Below are positions 26,853-36,177 of a stretch of 64,000 nt of DNA, one piece after another. How positions within the stretch are numbered: the stretch's first letter is position 1; each line of letters begins with the position of its first letter. This DNA is from Streptomyces blattellae (GTDB lineage: Bacteria > Actinomycetota > Actinomycetes > Streptomycetales > Streptomycetaceae): the NCBI RefSeq assembly GCF_009709555.1, contig NZ_WJBG01000127.1, forward strand, positions 124,001 through 188,000, given 5' to 3'. Below the pieces are notes generated by a model. That model saw nothing but the letters and a program-made list of their open reading frames with translations. It was not told the DNA's origin and ran no database searches. The position numbers were made by a program, and so were the translations under genes.

Positions 26853-27300
26853 CCGGCTCCCCCAGCACCCGGCTGGCCAGATCCACGGCCAACTGCGGGA
26901 TGTGCGTGCGGAGTTCGGCTTCCGCGGCGGCACGGTCGGCCTCGATGCGGGTGGCGGCGCGGGCGAGGAGTGCGTCGCGTTCGCGCATTCCGTCGGCACG
27001 GGCCTCGGCAATCAGCGCGGCTCCTTCCGCCTCCGCCTGCTGGCGGGTGCGTGCCGCGTCGTGCCGTGCCTCGGCGAGCAGTGCCCGCGCCTCCCGGTGC
27101 TTCTCCTCGGCGAGCGCCCGGACCTCCTCGGCATGCCGCTCGACGCCGTCCGTCGCTTGCTCCCGCGCCTCGATGACACGGTGCGCCCGGCGAAGCAGCG
27201 GAACGATGCTGAGGTAGCAGACAGCGAACAGCACCAGTCCGACCGCCAGGTCCTGCACCTGGGGGTTCAATGGGCCGATTTCCACGGGAATGAGGTCCAT
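26812..27300 (-). CDS. Orphan ATP-synthase subunit b-like protein
   Basis: 162 aa. A single N-terminal membrane helix (VQDLAVGLVLFAVCYLSIV, residues 15-33) is followed by a long charged coiled coil rich in Ala, Glu and Arg (about 45-130) and a C-terminal LAVDLASRVLGEPV segment, the organisation of F-type ATP-synthase subunit b (AtpF), whose C-terminus contacts subunit delta. No other atp gene is present here, and Streptomyces carries its complete atp operon elsewhere, so this is a paralogue. ATG at 27300. It may be a substitute stalk subunit or an unrelated membrane-anchored coiled coil. Confidence 0.75.
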   Translation of the reverse strand: MDLIPVEIGPLNPQVQDLAVGLVLFAVCYLSIVPLLRRAHRVIEAREQATDGVERHAEEVRALAEEKHREARALLAEARHDAARTRQQAEAEGAALIAEARADGMRERDALLARAATRIEADRAAAEAELRTHIPQLAVDLASRVLGEPVSPGTRTPAADTR

Positions 27301-27417
27301 GCCGCTCCCTTACCCGCTCATTCGTACGAGACGCTCCGCTGGGCAGGTCGCCCCGCGGCCCCGCGCCCTTCCAGTGCGCGTCCCCGGCATCGCGAACAGC
27401 GCCCGCCCGAGGTTTCA

Positions 27418-27442
27418 CAGTATTGGTGAGACAGCGATACTG
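27418..27442. promoter_or_regulatory. Inverted repeat in the MerR gene promoter
   Basis: CAGTATTG, 9 nt, CGATACTG (7 of 8 pairs) ends 6 bp before the MerR-family ATG. It is a likely autoregulatory site for that protein. MerR proteins bind such dyads between the promoter elements. Confidence 0.6.
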
Positions 27443-27448
27443 CTGCAC

Positions 27449-28174
27449 ATGACGACCGAACCCCCGGACATCGCGGCGCCGACCCTCACGATCGACGAGC
27501 TGGCCGCGCGGGCGGGCGTCACGGTCCGCACGGTCCGCTTCTACGGCACCAGGGGCCTGCTGCCGCCACCGGTGATCGGTCCGCGCCGGGTCGGTCACTA
27601 CGGCCAGGAGCATCTCGCGCGTCTCGCGCTGATCGACGAGCTCCAGGCCCAGGGCATGACCCTCGCCGCGATCGAACGCTATCTGCACCGGCTGCCGCCT
27701 GACCTGAGCGCGCACGGCCTCGCCATCCACCGTGCCGTGGTGGCGTCCTGGGCCCCGGACGCGGTGGAGAAGGTGACCCGCGAGGAGCTGGCGCGGCGGG
27801 CCGGGCGGGCGCTGAGCGACCAGGACGTGGAGCGGCTGGTGGCGATGGACGTGGTCGCGCGCGAGGACGGCTCGTTCCGCGTCGACTCCGGTCTGCTGCG
27901 GGTCGGCGTCGAGCTGCTCGACGTACCGCTGTCCCAGGAGACGATCCTCGCGGCGCGCAACGCACTGATCGAGCACTCGCGCGCGGCGGCGCACGAGTTG
28001 TCGCGGCTGCTGCGCGAAGCCGTGGCCGAGCGGACCGCCGAGGACGTGAAGTCGCTGTCCGCGTACATGCATCCGCTGGTGGTGCAGGCCCTGCTGACGA
28101 CGTTTCAGCGCTCCCTGAGGGAGGAGCTGTGCGAGTGGCTGGACGGGATCTCGGAGACAGGCGGACCCGCCTGA
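27449..28174 (+). CDS. MerR-family transcriptional regulator
   Basis: 241 aa. The N-terminal winged helix (TIDELAARAGVTVRTVRFYG, residues 13-32; LLPPPVIGPRRVGHYGQEHL) is classic MerR, followed by a short dimerisation helix and a long C-terminal effector domain without a cysteine metal site, so a metal signal is unlikely. ATG 27449 directly follows an inverted repeat that is probably its own operator. Its position beside the fatty-acid oxidation operon suggests an acyl-CoA or lipid signal; this is inference from context. Confidence 0.9.
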   Translation: MTTEPPDIAAPTLTIDELAARAGVTVRTVRFYGTRGLLPPPVIGPRRVGHYGQEHLARLALIDELQAQGMTLAAIERYLHRLPPDLSAHGLAIHRAVVASWAPDAVEKVTREELARRAGRALSDQDVERLVAMDVVAREDGSFRVDSGLLRVGVELLDVPLSQETILAARNALIEHSRAAAHELSRLLREAVAERTAEDVKSLSAYMHPLVVQALLTTFQRSLREELCEWLDGISETGGPA

Positions 28175-28268
28175 CACGTTCAGCGTCTGCCCGGTGAGGA
28201 AGCCGCCGCCCTCGCCCACGGACGCGATCGCGTTCACCACGATGCCGTACGACCCCAGCGGCGCCGCC
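28166..28268 (-). pseudogene. Relic of a short-chain dehydrogenase C-terminus
   Basis: The minus strand reads APLGSYGIVVNAIASVG and then EGGGFLTGQTLNVSGG. Both blocks are standard SDR C-terminal motifs, but the 40 or so residues that normally separate NAIA from the FLTGQ block are missing and no upstream domain remains. It abuts the MerR stop and the FadB-like gene; the rest of the 228-bp gap (to 28402) shows no gene. Confidence 0.6.
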
Positions 28269-28402
28269 AACGCAGGCGGACTGAAGGGGGCCATCGCCCA
28301 AGGCTGGGGGCTGCTGCGCCGGCGCACCGAGCACAGAGCCCCCAGCCGGGGCGAAGACGTCCCCGCCCCGGCGAACAGCCGTGCCGGAAGAGGGGGAGGA
28401 TG

Positions 28403-30598
28403 TCACATGGTCGAGGACCTCGGCGCCGCGCCGGTGAACGTCTCCCCCTTCTCCGCCTTCTCCACCAGCAGCGCCGGCGGCGTGAACCGCTCCCCGTACC
28501 GCTCGGCGAGTTCACGCGCGCGTGCCACGAAGCCGGGCAGGCCTCTTTCGTAGCCGTCGATGTACTGCAGGACGCCACCCGTCCAGCCCGGGAAGCCGAT
28601 CCCGAAGATGGAGCCGATGTTGGCGTCGGCGACCGAGGTCAGGACGCCCTCCTCCAGGAGCTTCACCGTGTCGAGCGCCTCGGAGAACAGCATGCGTTCC
28701 TGCATGTCCTCGAAGGGGATCTCCGCGCCCTCTCGGGTGAAGTGCTCCCGCAGGCCCGGCCACAGGCCCGCGCGCTTGCCGTCGACGTACTCGTAGAAGC
28801 CCGCGCCGCCGCTGCGGCCCGCGCGCCCGAACTCGTCGATCATGCGGTCGATGACGGCCTCGGCGGGGTGGGTCCGCCAGGTGCCGCCGGACTCCTCCAC
28901 CGCCCGCTTGGACTCGGCCCGGATCTTGCGCGGGAGCGTGAGCGTCAGTTCGTCCATGAGGGAGAGCACCTTGGCCGGATAGCCCGCCTGAGCCGCCGCC
29001 TGCTCGACCGACGCGGGCTCGATGCCCTCTCCCACCATCGCCACGCCCTCGTTGATGAAGTGGCCGATGACGCGGGAGGTGAAGAAGCCGCGCGAGTCGT
29101 TGACGACGATCGGCGTCTTCTTGATCTGCCGGACCAGGTCGAAGGCGCGGGCAAGGGCCTCCTCCCCCGTCCGCTCGCCCTTGATGATCTCGACGAGGGG
29201 CATCTTGTCGACGGGCGAGAAGAAGTGCAGCCCGATGAAGTCGCCCTGGCGCTCCACCCCTTCGGCGAGGGCGGTGATGGGGAGTGTGGAGGTGTTGGAG
29301 CACAGCAGCGCGTCCGGCGCGACGATGTGCTCGATCTCCTGGAACACCTTGTGCTTGAGGGCCGGGTCCTCGAAGACGGCCTCGATGACCGCGTCGCAGC
29401 CGGCCACGTCCTGCGGGTCCGCGGTCGGCGTGATGCGGGCCAGCAGCGCGTCCGCCTTCTCCTGGGTCGTACGGCCCCGGGAGACGGCCTTCGCGCACAG
29501 CTTCTCGGAGTAGCCCTTGCCCTTGGCGGCGGCTTCGGCCGATACGTCCTTCAGGACCACCTCGATGCCCGCGCGGGCGCACGAGTACGCGATGCCCGCG
29601 CCCATCATCCCGGCGCCGAGGACGGCGACCTTGCTCACCTTGCGCGGCTCGACGCCCCCCGGGCGGTTGGCGCCGGAGTTGACGGCCTGGAGGTCGAAGA
29701 AGAACGCCTGGATCATGTTCTTCGAGGTCTGCCCCGCGGCCAGTTCCACGAAGTAGCGGCCCTCGATGACCTGCGCGGTCTCGAAGTCGACCTGGGAGCC
29801 CTCGACGGCGGCGGCGAGGATGCTGCGCGGGGCCGGGTAGGGGGCGCCGCCCGTCTGCTTGCGCAGGTTGGCCGGGAAGGCGGGCAGGTTGGCCGCGAAC
29901 TTGGGGTTCGCCGGGGTGCCGCCCGGGATGCGGTAGCCCGGCCTGTCCCAGGGCTGCTGGGACTCGGGGTTGGCCTCGATGAAGGCGCGGGCCTTGGCCA
30001 TCAGCTCGTCCTGGGTGGCGGCCACTTCGTGGATCAGGCCGTTGTCCAGGGCGCGCTGCGGGCTGTACTGCGTGCCCTGGAGGAGCACCTTCAGCAGCGC
30101 GTCGGCGATGCCGAGCAGGCGTACGGTGCGGACGACGCCGCCGCCTCCGGGGAGCAGGCCGAGGGTGACCTCGGGGCAGCCGGTCTTCGAGCCGGGGGCG
30201 TCGAGGGCGATGCGGTGGTGGCAGGCCAGCGCGATCTCGTAACCGCCGCCCAGGGCCGCGCCGTTCATCGCGGCGACGACCGGCTTGCCGAGGGTCTCGA
30301 TGCGGCGCAGGTCGCGCTTGATCGCCATGCCGCCGTCGAACAGCTGCTGGGCGGTCTCGGGAGTGACCCGGATCAGGTCGCGCAGGTCGCCGCCCGCGAA
30401 GAAGGTCTTCTTGGCGGAGGTGAAGATGATGCCGCGGATGGAGTCCTTCTCGGCTTCCAGGCGGTCGGTGATGACTGCGAGGGAGTCGCGGAACGCCTGG
30501 TTCATGGTGTTCGCGGACTGGTTCGGGTCGTCGAGAACGAGGGTGACGACGCCTTCGCGGTCCTGTTCCCAGCGGATGGTCGTGGACTGAGTGCTCAT
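28403..30598 (-). CDS. FadB-like bifunctional enoyl-CoA hydratase / 3-hydroxyacyl-CoA dehydrogenase
   Basis: 731 aa. Residues 1-200 are a crotonase domain (FFAGGDLRDL, AALGGGYEIALACH). NAD-binding 3-hydroxyacyl-CoA dehydrogenase follows from about residue 325 (KVAVLGAGMMGAGIAYS), with the SNTSTLPI and LHFFSPVDKMPLVEI motifs and a C-terminal dehydrogenase domain. It carries out steps two and three of beta-oxidation. ATG 30598 has GGAG 9 nt upstream. It is the last gene of the four-gene fatty-acid oxidation operon, separated from the thiolase by a 60-bp spacer with a 9-bp tandem repeat. Confidence 0.95.
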   Translation of the reverse strand: MSTQSTTIRWEQDREGVVTLVLDDPNQSANTMNQAFRDSLAVITDRLEAEKDSIRGIIFTSAKKTFFAGGDLRDLIRVTPETAQQLFDGGMAIKRDLRRIETLGKPVVAAMNGAALGGGYEIALACHHRIALDAPGSKTGCPEVTLGLLPGGGGVVRTVRLLGIADALLKVLLQGTQYSPQRALDNGLIHEVAATQDELMAKARAFIEANPESQQPWDRPGYRIPGGTPANPKFAANLPAFPANLRKQTGGAPYPAPRSILAAAVEGSQVDFETAQVIEGRYFVELAAGQTSKNMIQAFFFDLQAVNSGANRPGGVEPRKVSKVAVLGAGMMGAGIAYSCARAGIEVVLKDVSAEAAAKGKGYSEKLCAKAVSRGRTTQEKADALLARITPTADPQDVAGCDAVIEAVFEDPALKHKVFQEIEHIVAPDALLCSNTSTLPITALAEGVERQGDFIGLHFFSPVDKMPLVEIIKGERTGEEALARAFDLVRQIKKTPIVVNDSRGFFTSRVIGHFINEGVAMVGEGIEPASVEQAAAQAGYPAKVLSLMDELTLTLPRKIRAESKRAVEESGGTWRTHPAEAVIDRMIDEFGRAGRSGGAGFYEYVDGKRAGLWPGLREHFTREGAEIPFEDMQERMLFSEALDTVKLLEEGVLTSVADANIGSIFGIGFPGWTGGVLQYIDGYERGLPGFVARARELAERYGERFTPPALLVEKAEKGETFTGAAPRSSTM

Positions 30599-30617
30599 GA
30601 GGAAGTGCTCCGTGTGA

Positions 30618-30653
30618 TCCGTCGTGTCCGTCGTGTCCGTCGTATCCGTCGGG
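30618..30653. repeat. Four tandem 9-bp repeats in the thiolase-FadB spacer
   Basis: TCCGTCGTG, TCCGTCGTG, TCCGTCGTA, TCCGTCGGG occur head to tail within the 60-bp gap between the two coding regions. On the mRNA strand these are CACGACGGA-type units just upstream of the FadB ribosome site. The copy number may vary between strains. Confidence 0.8.
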
Positions 30654-30658
30654 AGGGG

Positions 30659-31873
<1,215 letters not shown>

Positions 31874-31894
31874 TGGTCAGCCTTTCGGTGAGGG

Positions 31895-33037
31895 TCAGCC
31901 GAGGACGGCACGACCGATGATCTCCTTCATGATCTCGGTGGTCCCGCCGTAGATGGTCTGGATACGGCCGTCGGTGAAGGCCCGGGCGACGGGGTATTCG
32001 GCCATGTAGCCGTACCCGCCGTGCAGTTGGAGGCAGCGGTCGGCGACCCGCTTCTGCAGCTCGGTCGCCCACCACTTGGCCATGGAGGCGTGCACGGCGT
32101 CCAGTTCGCCGTTCGCGTGGTCCGCTGTGCAGCGGTCGAGGAAGGTGCGGGTGACGGCGCATTCGGTGGCCATCTCCGCGATCTCGAAGCGGATGTGCTG
32201 GAGATGGGCGAGCGGCCGGCCGAAGGCCTCGCGCTCCTTGACGTACTCCGTGGTGAGTTCCAGTACGTGCTCGGCGGCGGCGATCCCGCAGACGGCGATG
32301 CTCAGGCGCTCCTGCGCGAGGTTCGTCATCAGGTGCGCGAAGGCGCCGTCGAGGTCGCCGAGCAGGTTCTCCTTGGGCACGCGGACGTCGTGGAAGAACA
32401 GCTCGGCCGTGTCCTGCGCCTTCTGGCCGATCTTGTCGAGGTTGCGCCCGCGTTCGAAGCCGTCCATGCCGCGCTCGACGACGAGCAGCGACAGTCCGTG
32501 CGCGCCGCCCACGGGTGTCGTCTTCGCGACGACGATCACCAGGTCGGCGAGGATGCCGCTGGAGATGAACGTCTTGGAGCCGTTGAGCAGCCAGTGGTCG
32601 CCGCGGTCCTCGGCCTGCGTCCGGATGCCCTGGAGGTCGGATCCGGCGCCGGGTTCGGTCATGGCGATGGCGGTGATCAGCGTGCCGTCGCAGAAGCCGG
32701 GCAGCCAGCGCCGCTTCTGTTCCCCGGTGGCCAGGCCGGTGAGATACGGGCCGATGATGTCGTTGTGCAGCCCGAGCGCCAGCCCGGGTGCGCCCGCGCG
32801 CGTGAACTCCTCGGCCAGGACGGCGCTGTAGCGGAAGTCGGGTGTGCCGCCGCCTCCGTACTCCTCCGGCACGGCGAACCCGAGGAGGCCCTGCTTGCCG
32901 GCCGCGCGCCAGGCGTCGCGCGAGACGATGCCGTCCTTCTCCCACTGCTCGTAGTACGGCAGCACCTCCCGGGCCAGGAAACTGCGCACGGTCCGGCGGA
33001 ACGCCTCGTGCTCGGGGGCGAAGATCTTCCGCTTCAT
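31895..33037 (-). CDS. Acyl-CoA dehydrogenase
   Basis: 380 aa, normal length. FAD-binding and signature motifs are visible: TAIAMTEPGAGSDLQG at about residue 125, ERLSIAVCGIAAAEHVL at about 245 and the C-terminal IQTIYGGTTEIMKEIIGR, whose glutamate sits where the catalytic base of many family members lies. It introduces the 2,3 double bond, the first beta-oxidation step. ATG 33037 overlaps the CoA-enzyme stop as ATGA, so the two are coupled. Chain-length preference cannot be read. Confidence 0.95.
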   Translation of the reverse strand: MKRKIFAPEHEAFRRTVRSFLAREVLPYYEQWEKDGIVSRDAWRAAGKQGLLGFAVPEEYGGGGTPDFRYSAVLAEEFTRAGAPGLALGLHNDIIGPYLTGLATGEQKRRWLPGFCDGTLITAIAMTEPGAGSDLQGIRTQAEDRGDHWLLNGSKTFISSGILADLVIVVAKTTPVGGAHGLSLLVVERGMDGFERGRNLDKIGQKAQDTAELFFHDVRVPKENLLGDLDGAFAHLMTNLAQERLSIAVCGIAAAEHVLELTTEYVKEREAFGRPLAHLQHIRFEIAEMATECAVTRTFLDRCTADHANGELDAVHASMAKWWATELQKRVADRCLQLHGGYGYMAEYPVARAFTDGRIQTIYGGTTEIMKEIIGRAVLG

Positions 33038-34173
33038 TCCTGGCCCTTCATGAGGTCGGGTACGTCCCAGTCGCGGGCCACGTCGGCCGTGTCGGCGCCC
33101 GGTCCGGCGGGGCCGGTGCGGATGCCGGTCGGCGTCGCCGAGAAGCGGGGCGCGGGGGCGGGCTGGGTGATGCCACCGTGGTCGGTGAAGGTGCCGCGGG
33201 CGGCGAGGTGGGGGTGGTGCGGGGCCTCGCGCAGCGACAGAACCGGGGCCACGCACGCGTCGGTGCCCTCGAAGACGGCCGTCCACTCGTCCCGCGTACG
33301 GGACTTGAAGCGGGCGGCGACGGCCTCGCGCAGTTCGGCCCAGCGCGCGACGTCCTTGCGGGATCCGGCGTGTCCGCCGACGCCGAGCAGGTCCAGGAAC
33401 TCGGCGTAGAACCGCGGTTCCAGGGCGCCGACCGCCATGTGCTTCCCGTCGGCGGTCTCGTACGTGCCGTAGTAGGGGCAGCCGCCGTCCAGGAGGTTGG
33501 CCCCGCGCCGGTCCTGCCAGCCTCCCGCGGCGAGCATGCCGTGGATCATCGACGCGAGGTGGGCGGCACCGTCGACGATCGCGGCGTCCACGACCTGGCC
33601 GGTGCCGGTCGTGCGCGCGTGGTGCAGGGCCGCGAGGACGCCGACGACGAGGTAGAGGGAGCCGCCCGCGTAGTCGCCGATCAGGTTGGCGGGGACGGCG
33701 GGCGGCTCGTCCGCGCTGCCGATCATGCCGAGGGTGCCGGTGAGCGCGATGTACGCGATGTCGTGGCCGGCGCGGTCCGCGAGGGGGCCCTGCTGGCCCC
33801 AGCCGGTCATACGGCCGTAGACGAGCCCCGGGTTGCGGGCCTGGCAGGCCTCGGGGCCGACGCCGAGGCGCTCGGCGACTCCGGGGCGGTAGCCCTCCAC
33901 GAGGATGTCGGCGCGCGCGGCGAGGTCCAGGACGCGGGCGGGGCCGTCCGGGGACTTCAGGTCGACGAGCACCGAGCGCTTGTTGCGGTTGGTGATGTCG
34001 TACGCCGGGTCGATCGCGAGCCCCTGGCCGCCGGGCCGGTCCACGCGGACCACGTCGGCGCCCAGGTCGGCCAGGAGCATGGCGGCGAAGGGGCCCGGCC
34101 CGATCCCGGCCAGCTCGACCACGCGGACGCCGCTGAGCGGGCCCTGCGCGGGTGTGTGCGACGTCGTCGTCAT
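33034..34173 (-). CDS. Family III CoA-transferase fold, alpha-methylacyl-CoA racemase-like
   Basis: 379 aa. The N-terminal GVRVVELAGIGPGPFAAMLL and VRVDRPGG motifs define the CaiB/BaiF fold. AGHDIAYIALTG (His), GDYAGGSLYLVVG (Asp) and ALEPRFYAEFL (Glu) align with the catalytic residues of alpha-methylacyl-CoA racemase rather than a transferase. Racemisation of 2-methylacyl-CoA is needed before branched-chain fatty acids, abundant in Streptomyces, enter beta-oxidation; this fits its place as first gene of the fad operon. A palindromic operator candidate lies 14 bp upstream of the ATG. Confidence 0.88.
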   Translation of the reverse strand: MTTTSHTPAQGPLSGVRVVELAGIGPGPFAAMLLADLGADVVRVDRPGGQGLAIDPAYDITNRNKRSVLVDLKSPDGPARVLDLAARADILVEGYRPGVAERLGVGPEACQARNPGLVYGRMTGWGQQGPLADRAGHDIAYIALTGTLGMIGSADEPPAVPANLIGDYAGGSLYLVVGVLAALHHARTTGTGQVVDAAIVDGAAHLASMIHGMLAAGGWQDRRGANLLDGGCPYYGTYETADGKHMAVGALEPRFYAEFLDLLGVGGHAGSRKDVARWAELREAVAARFKSRTRDEWTAVFEGTDACVAPVLSLREAPHHPHLAARGTFTDHGGITQPAPAPRFSATPTGIRTGPAGPGADTADVARDWDVPDLMKGQE

Positions 34174-34186
34174 CCAGCCCTCTTAG

Positions 34187-34209
34187 GTGTGACACAACTG
34201 ATGTAACAC
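34187..34209. promoter_or_regulatory. Operator candidate for the fatty-acid oxidation operon
   Basis: GTGTGACA, 7 nt, TGTAACAC (7 of 8 pairs match), 14 bp upstream of the racemase-like gene start on the minus strand, with a TAGCAT -10-like hexamer just beyond it. The placement over the start of transcription suits a repressor of the operon; the protein is unidentified. Confidence 0.55.
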
Positions 34210-34278
34210 CAGCGATGCTATGAAGGTGCGCCGGTGGGCACAAGACCTGGGCGAGCAAGCGCTTAGCCAAGGCTACCG

Positions 34279-34683
34279 TCAGCGCGCGTCCAGCTCCGCT
34301 ATGAGTTTCCTGGGCGCGATGACGCGGTAGCTCTCCTCCACCCAGTCGCACAGCAGCTCCGCGGCCGGGGCGCCCTTCTGCTCCAGCGGGATGCTCACCC
34401 AGCCGGACCTGCCCAGCCCGTATCCGGCGGGTTCGGCGCCGGGGCAGGTCAGGGCGTGCGCATGGGCCACGTCGTCCTTGAGCTTCACCGTGAGGCCCAT
34501 CGGATAGCTGCCGTCGTCGACGCCGAGGAAGACGAAGACCTTCTTGCCGACCTTCGCGACGGTCTCGCCCCAGGGGAACTCCTCGGAGGCGCCGGGCAGG
34601 CCCAGCGCGAACCCGCGCACTTTCTCCCACTTCTTCAGGGCACTCCTGGGCACGGCCACCGTGGACACCTCCGGGCTGGTCAT
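34279..34683 (-). CDS. MmcQ/YjbR-family protein
   Basis: 134 aa cytoplasmic protein. The family pattern is clear: ALGLPGASEEFPWGE near residue 25, VFVFLGVDD, SLTVKLKD-like GLTVKLKDDV at about 68, and the C-terminal SYRVIAPRKLIAEL. These proteins have a CyaY-like double-wing fold and are suspected to bind nucleic acid; no enzymatic role is established. ATG 34683 was chosen, with GAGGAG about 11 nt upstream; GTG 34695 lies too close to that site. Confidence 0.87.
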   Translation of the reverse strand: MTSPEVSTVAVPRSALKKWEKVRGFALGLPGASEEFPWGETVAKVGKKVFVFLGVDDGSYPMGLTVKLKDDVAHAHALTCPGAEPAGYGLGRSGWVSIPLEQKGAPAAELLCDWVEESYRVIAPRKLIAELDAR

Positions 34684-34751
34684 CGGGGGGCGCACTCCTC
34701 ACGCTAGCCTCGGCCACCGACAACGGCGCGGGCGGCGGGACCAGGAGTGTC

Positions 34752-35924
34752 ATGACCAGGCTGAACAGGGCGGGACGTCCCTACGACATCGTGCTCTACG
34801 GCGCCACGGGCTTCGTCGGGGCCCTCACCGCCGAGTACCTCGACGCACACGCCCCCGAGGGCCTGCGCTGGGCGATCGCCGGGCGCAGCCACGCGAAGCT
34901 GGAGCGGCTCAGGCAGCGGCTGACCGGCGAGGTCGGTGTGGTCCGGGCGGACGGGTCCGACGCGGCCGCGCTGCGTGAACTCGCCGGGCACGCGCGCGTG
35001 GTGGCCACCACGGTCGGCCCCTATGTGACATACGGCGAGGAACTGGTCGCCGCCTGCGCGGACGCCGGCACCGACTACATCGACCTGAGCGGTGAGCCGG
35101 AGTTCGTGGACCTGACGTACGTCCGCCATGACGCACGCGCGCGTGAGACGGGCGCCCGCCTGGTGCACGCGTGCGGTTTCGACTCGATCCCGTACGACCT
35201 GGGGGCCCGTTTCACGGTCCGGCAGCTGCCGGAGGGGGTGCCGCTGACCGTCGACGCGTTCGTGACCGCCCACGCCATGTTCTCGGGCGGCACGTTCGCC
35301 TCGGCGCTCAACCAGTTCGCCCGTCGGCGCCGGATGGTGGCCGCCGCCCGCGACCGGAACCGGCAGGAGCCGCGTCTGGTGGGCCGCCGCGCGACCGCGC
35401 CGACGGGCGCGCTCCGGTTCGCCGGGGAGGTCGGCGCCTGGGCGGTCCCGCTGCCCACCATCGACGCGCAGATCGTACGGCGGTCCGCGCGCGCCCTGGA
35501 GCGGTACGGCCCCGACTTCCGCTACCGCGAGTACGCGGCCGTCCGGCACCTGCCGGTCGCGCTGGGCGGGGTCGCCTTCGCGGGCGCGATCATGACCGCC
35601 GCCCGGTTCCCGCCCGCCCGGCGCTGGTTGTCCTCCCGGCTGGCGCCCGGCGAGGGGCCCGGCCCGGAGAAGCGGGCGAAGAGCTGGTTCTCCGTGCGTT
35701 TCGTCGGCGAGGGCGGCGGCCGGCGGGTGTTCACCGAGGTCGCGGGCGGCGACCCGGGGTACGGCGAGACGGCGAAGATGTTCGCCGAGTCGGCCCTGTG
35801 CCTGGCGTTCGACGAACTCCCGCCGACGGCCGGGCAGGTCACGACAGCGGTGGCGATGGGCGAGGCGCTGACCGAACGGCTGCGCGCGGCCGGAATCACC
35901 TTCCGGGTGGCCGCGACCCGCTGA
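34752..35924 (+). CDS. Saccharopine-dehydrogenase-family protein (trans-acting enoyl reductase-like)
   Basis: 390 aa. The N-terminal Rossmann motif YDIVLYGATGFVGALTAEYL is at residues 11-30; TVGPYVTYGEELVAACADAGTDYIDLSGE follows at about 90, and HACGFDSIPYDLG at about 140. Mycobacterial relatives act with polyketide synthases as trans enoyl reductases for lipid assembly; others are of unknown function. No lipid-synthesis gene adjoins it. It is divergent from the YjbR-family gene across 68 bp. Confidence 0.88.
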   Translation: MTRLNRAGRPYDIVLYGATGFVGALTAEYLDAHAPEGLRWAIAGRSHAKLERLRQRLTGEVGVVRADGSDAAALRELAGHARVVATTVGPYVTYGEELVAACADAGTDYIDLSGEPEFVDLTYVRHDARARETGARLVHACGFDSIPYDLGARFTVRQLPEGVPLTVDAFVTAHAMFSGGTFASALNQFARRRRMVAAARDRNRQEPRLVGRRATAPTGALRFAGEVGAWAVPLPTIDAQIVRRSARALERYGPDFRYREYAAVRHLPVALGGVAFAGAIMTAARFPPARRWLSSRLAPGEGPGPEKRAKSWFSVRFVGEGGGRRVFTEVAGGDPGYGETAKMFAESALCLAFDELPPTAGQVTTAVAMGEALTERLRAAGITFRVAATR

Positions 35925-35931
35925 ACGGCCT

Positions 35932-36090
35932 CTACAGCTGCCACTCCAGCACGGTGTAGATCATGCCCCCGATCCAGCCGAGCCCGGCCAGCACGGCGAG
36001 GATCAGCACGGCGTTCACGGCACGCTCGACCGGTCGGCCCGGGTCGGCGAGGGGCTTGGGGGAACGGTGGGCGGCACGGTGCGTCGTCAT
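35932..36090 (-). CDS. Small single-pass membrane protein (52 aa)
   Basis: 52 codons: a basic N-terminus (MTTHRAAHRSPKPLADPG), then AVNAVLILAVLAGLGWIGGM as one membrane helix and a short YTVLEWQL tail. The ATG at 36090 gives a compact protein; an upstream in-frame start at 36114 is less likely. Its stop is 7 bp from the converging saccharopine-dehydrogenase-family gene. Function unknown. Confidence 0.6.
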   Translation of the reverse strand: MTTHRAAHRSPKPLADPGRPVERAVNAVLILAVLAGLGWIGGMIYTVLEWQL

Positions 36091-36177
36091 GCGCCCCACC
36101 CTGCCGACCGGCACGGCGCGGCCACATCCGTACGGATACTCAGTCCGGGTACTCAGGCCGGCCGGCCTCCGCAGCCC

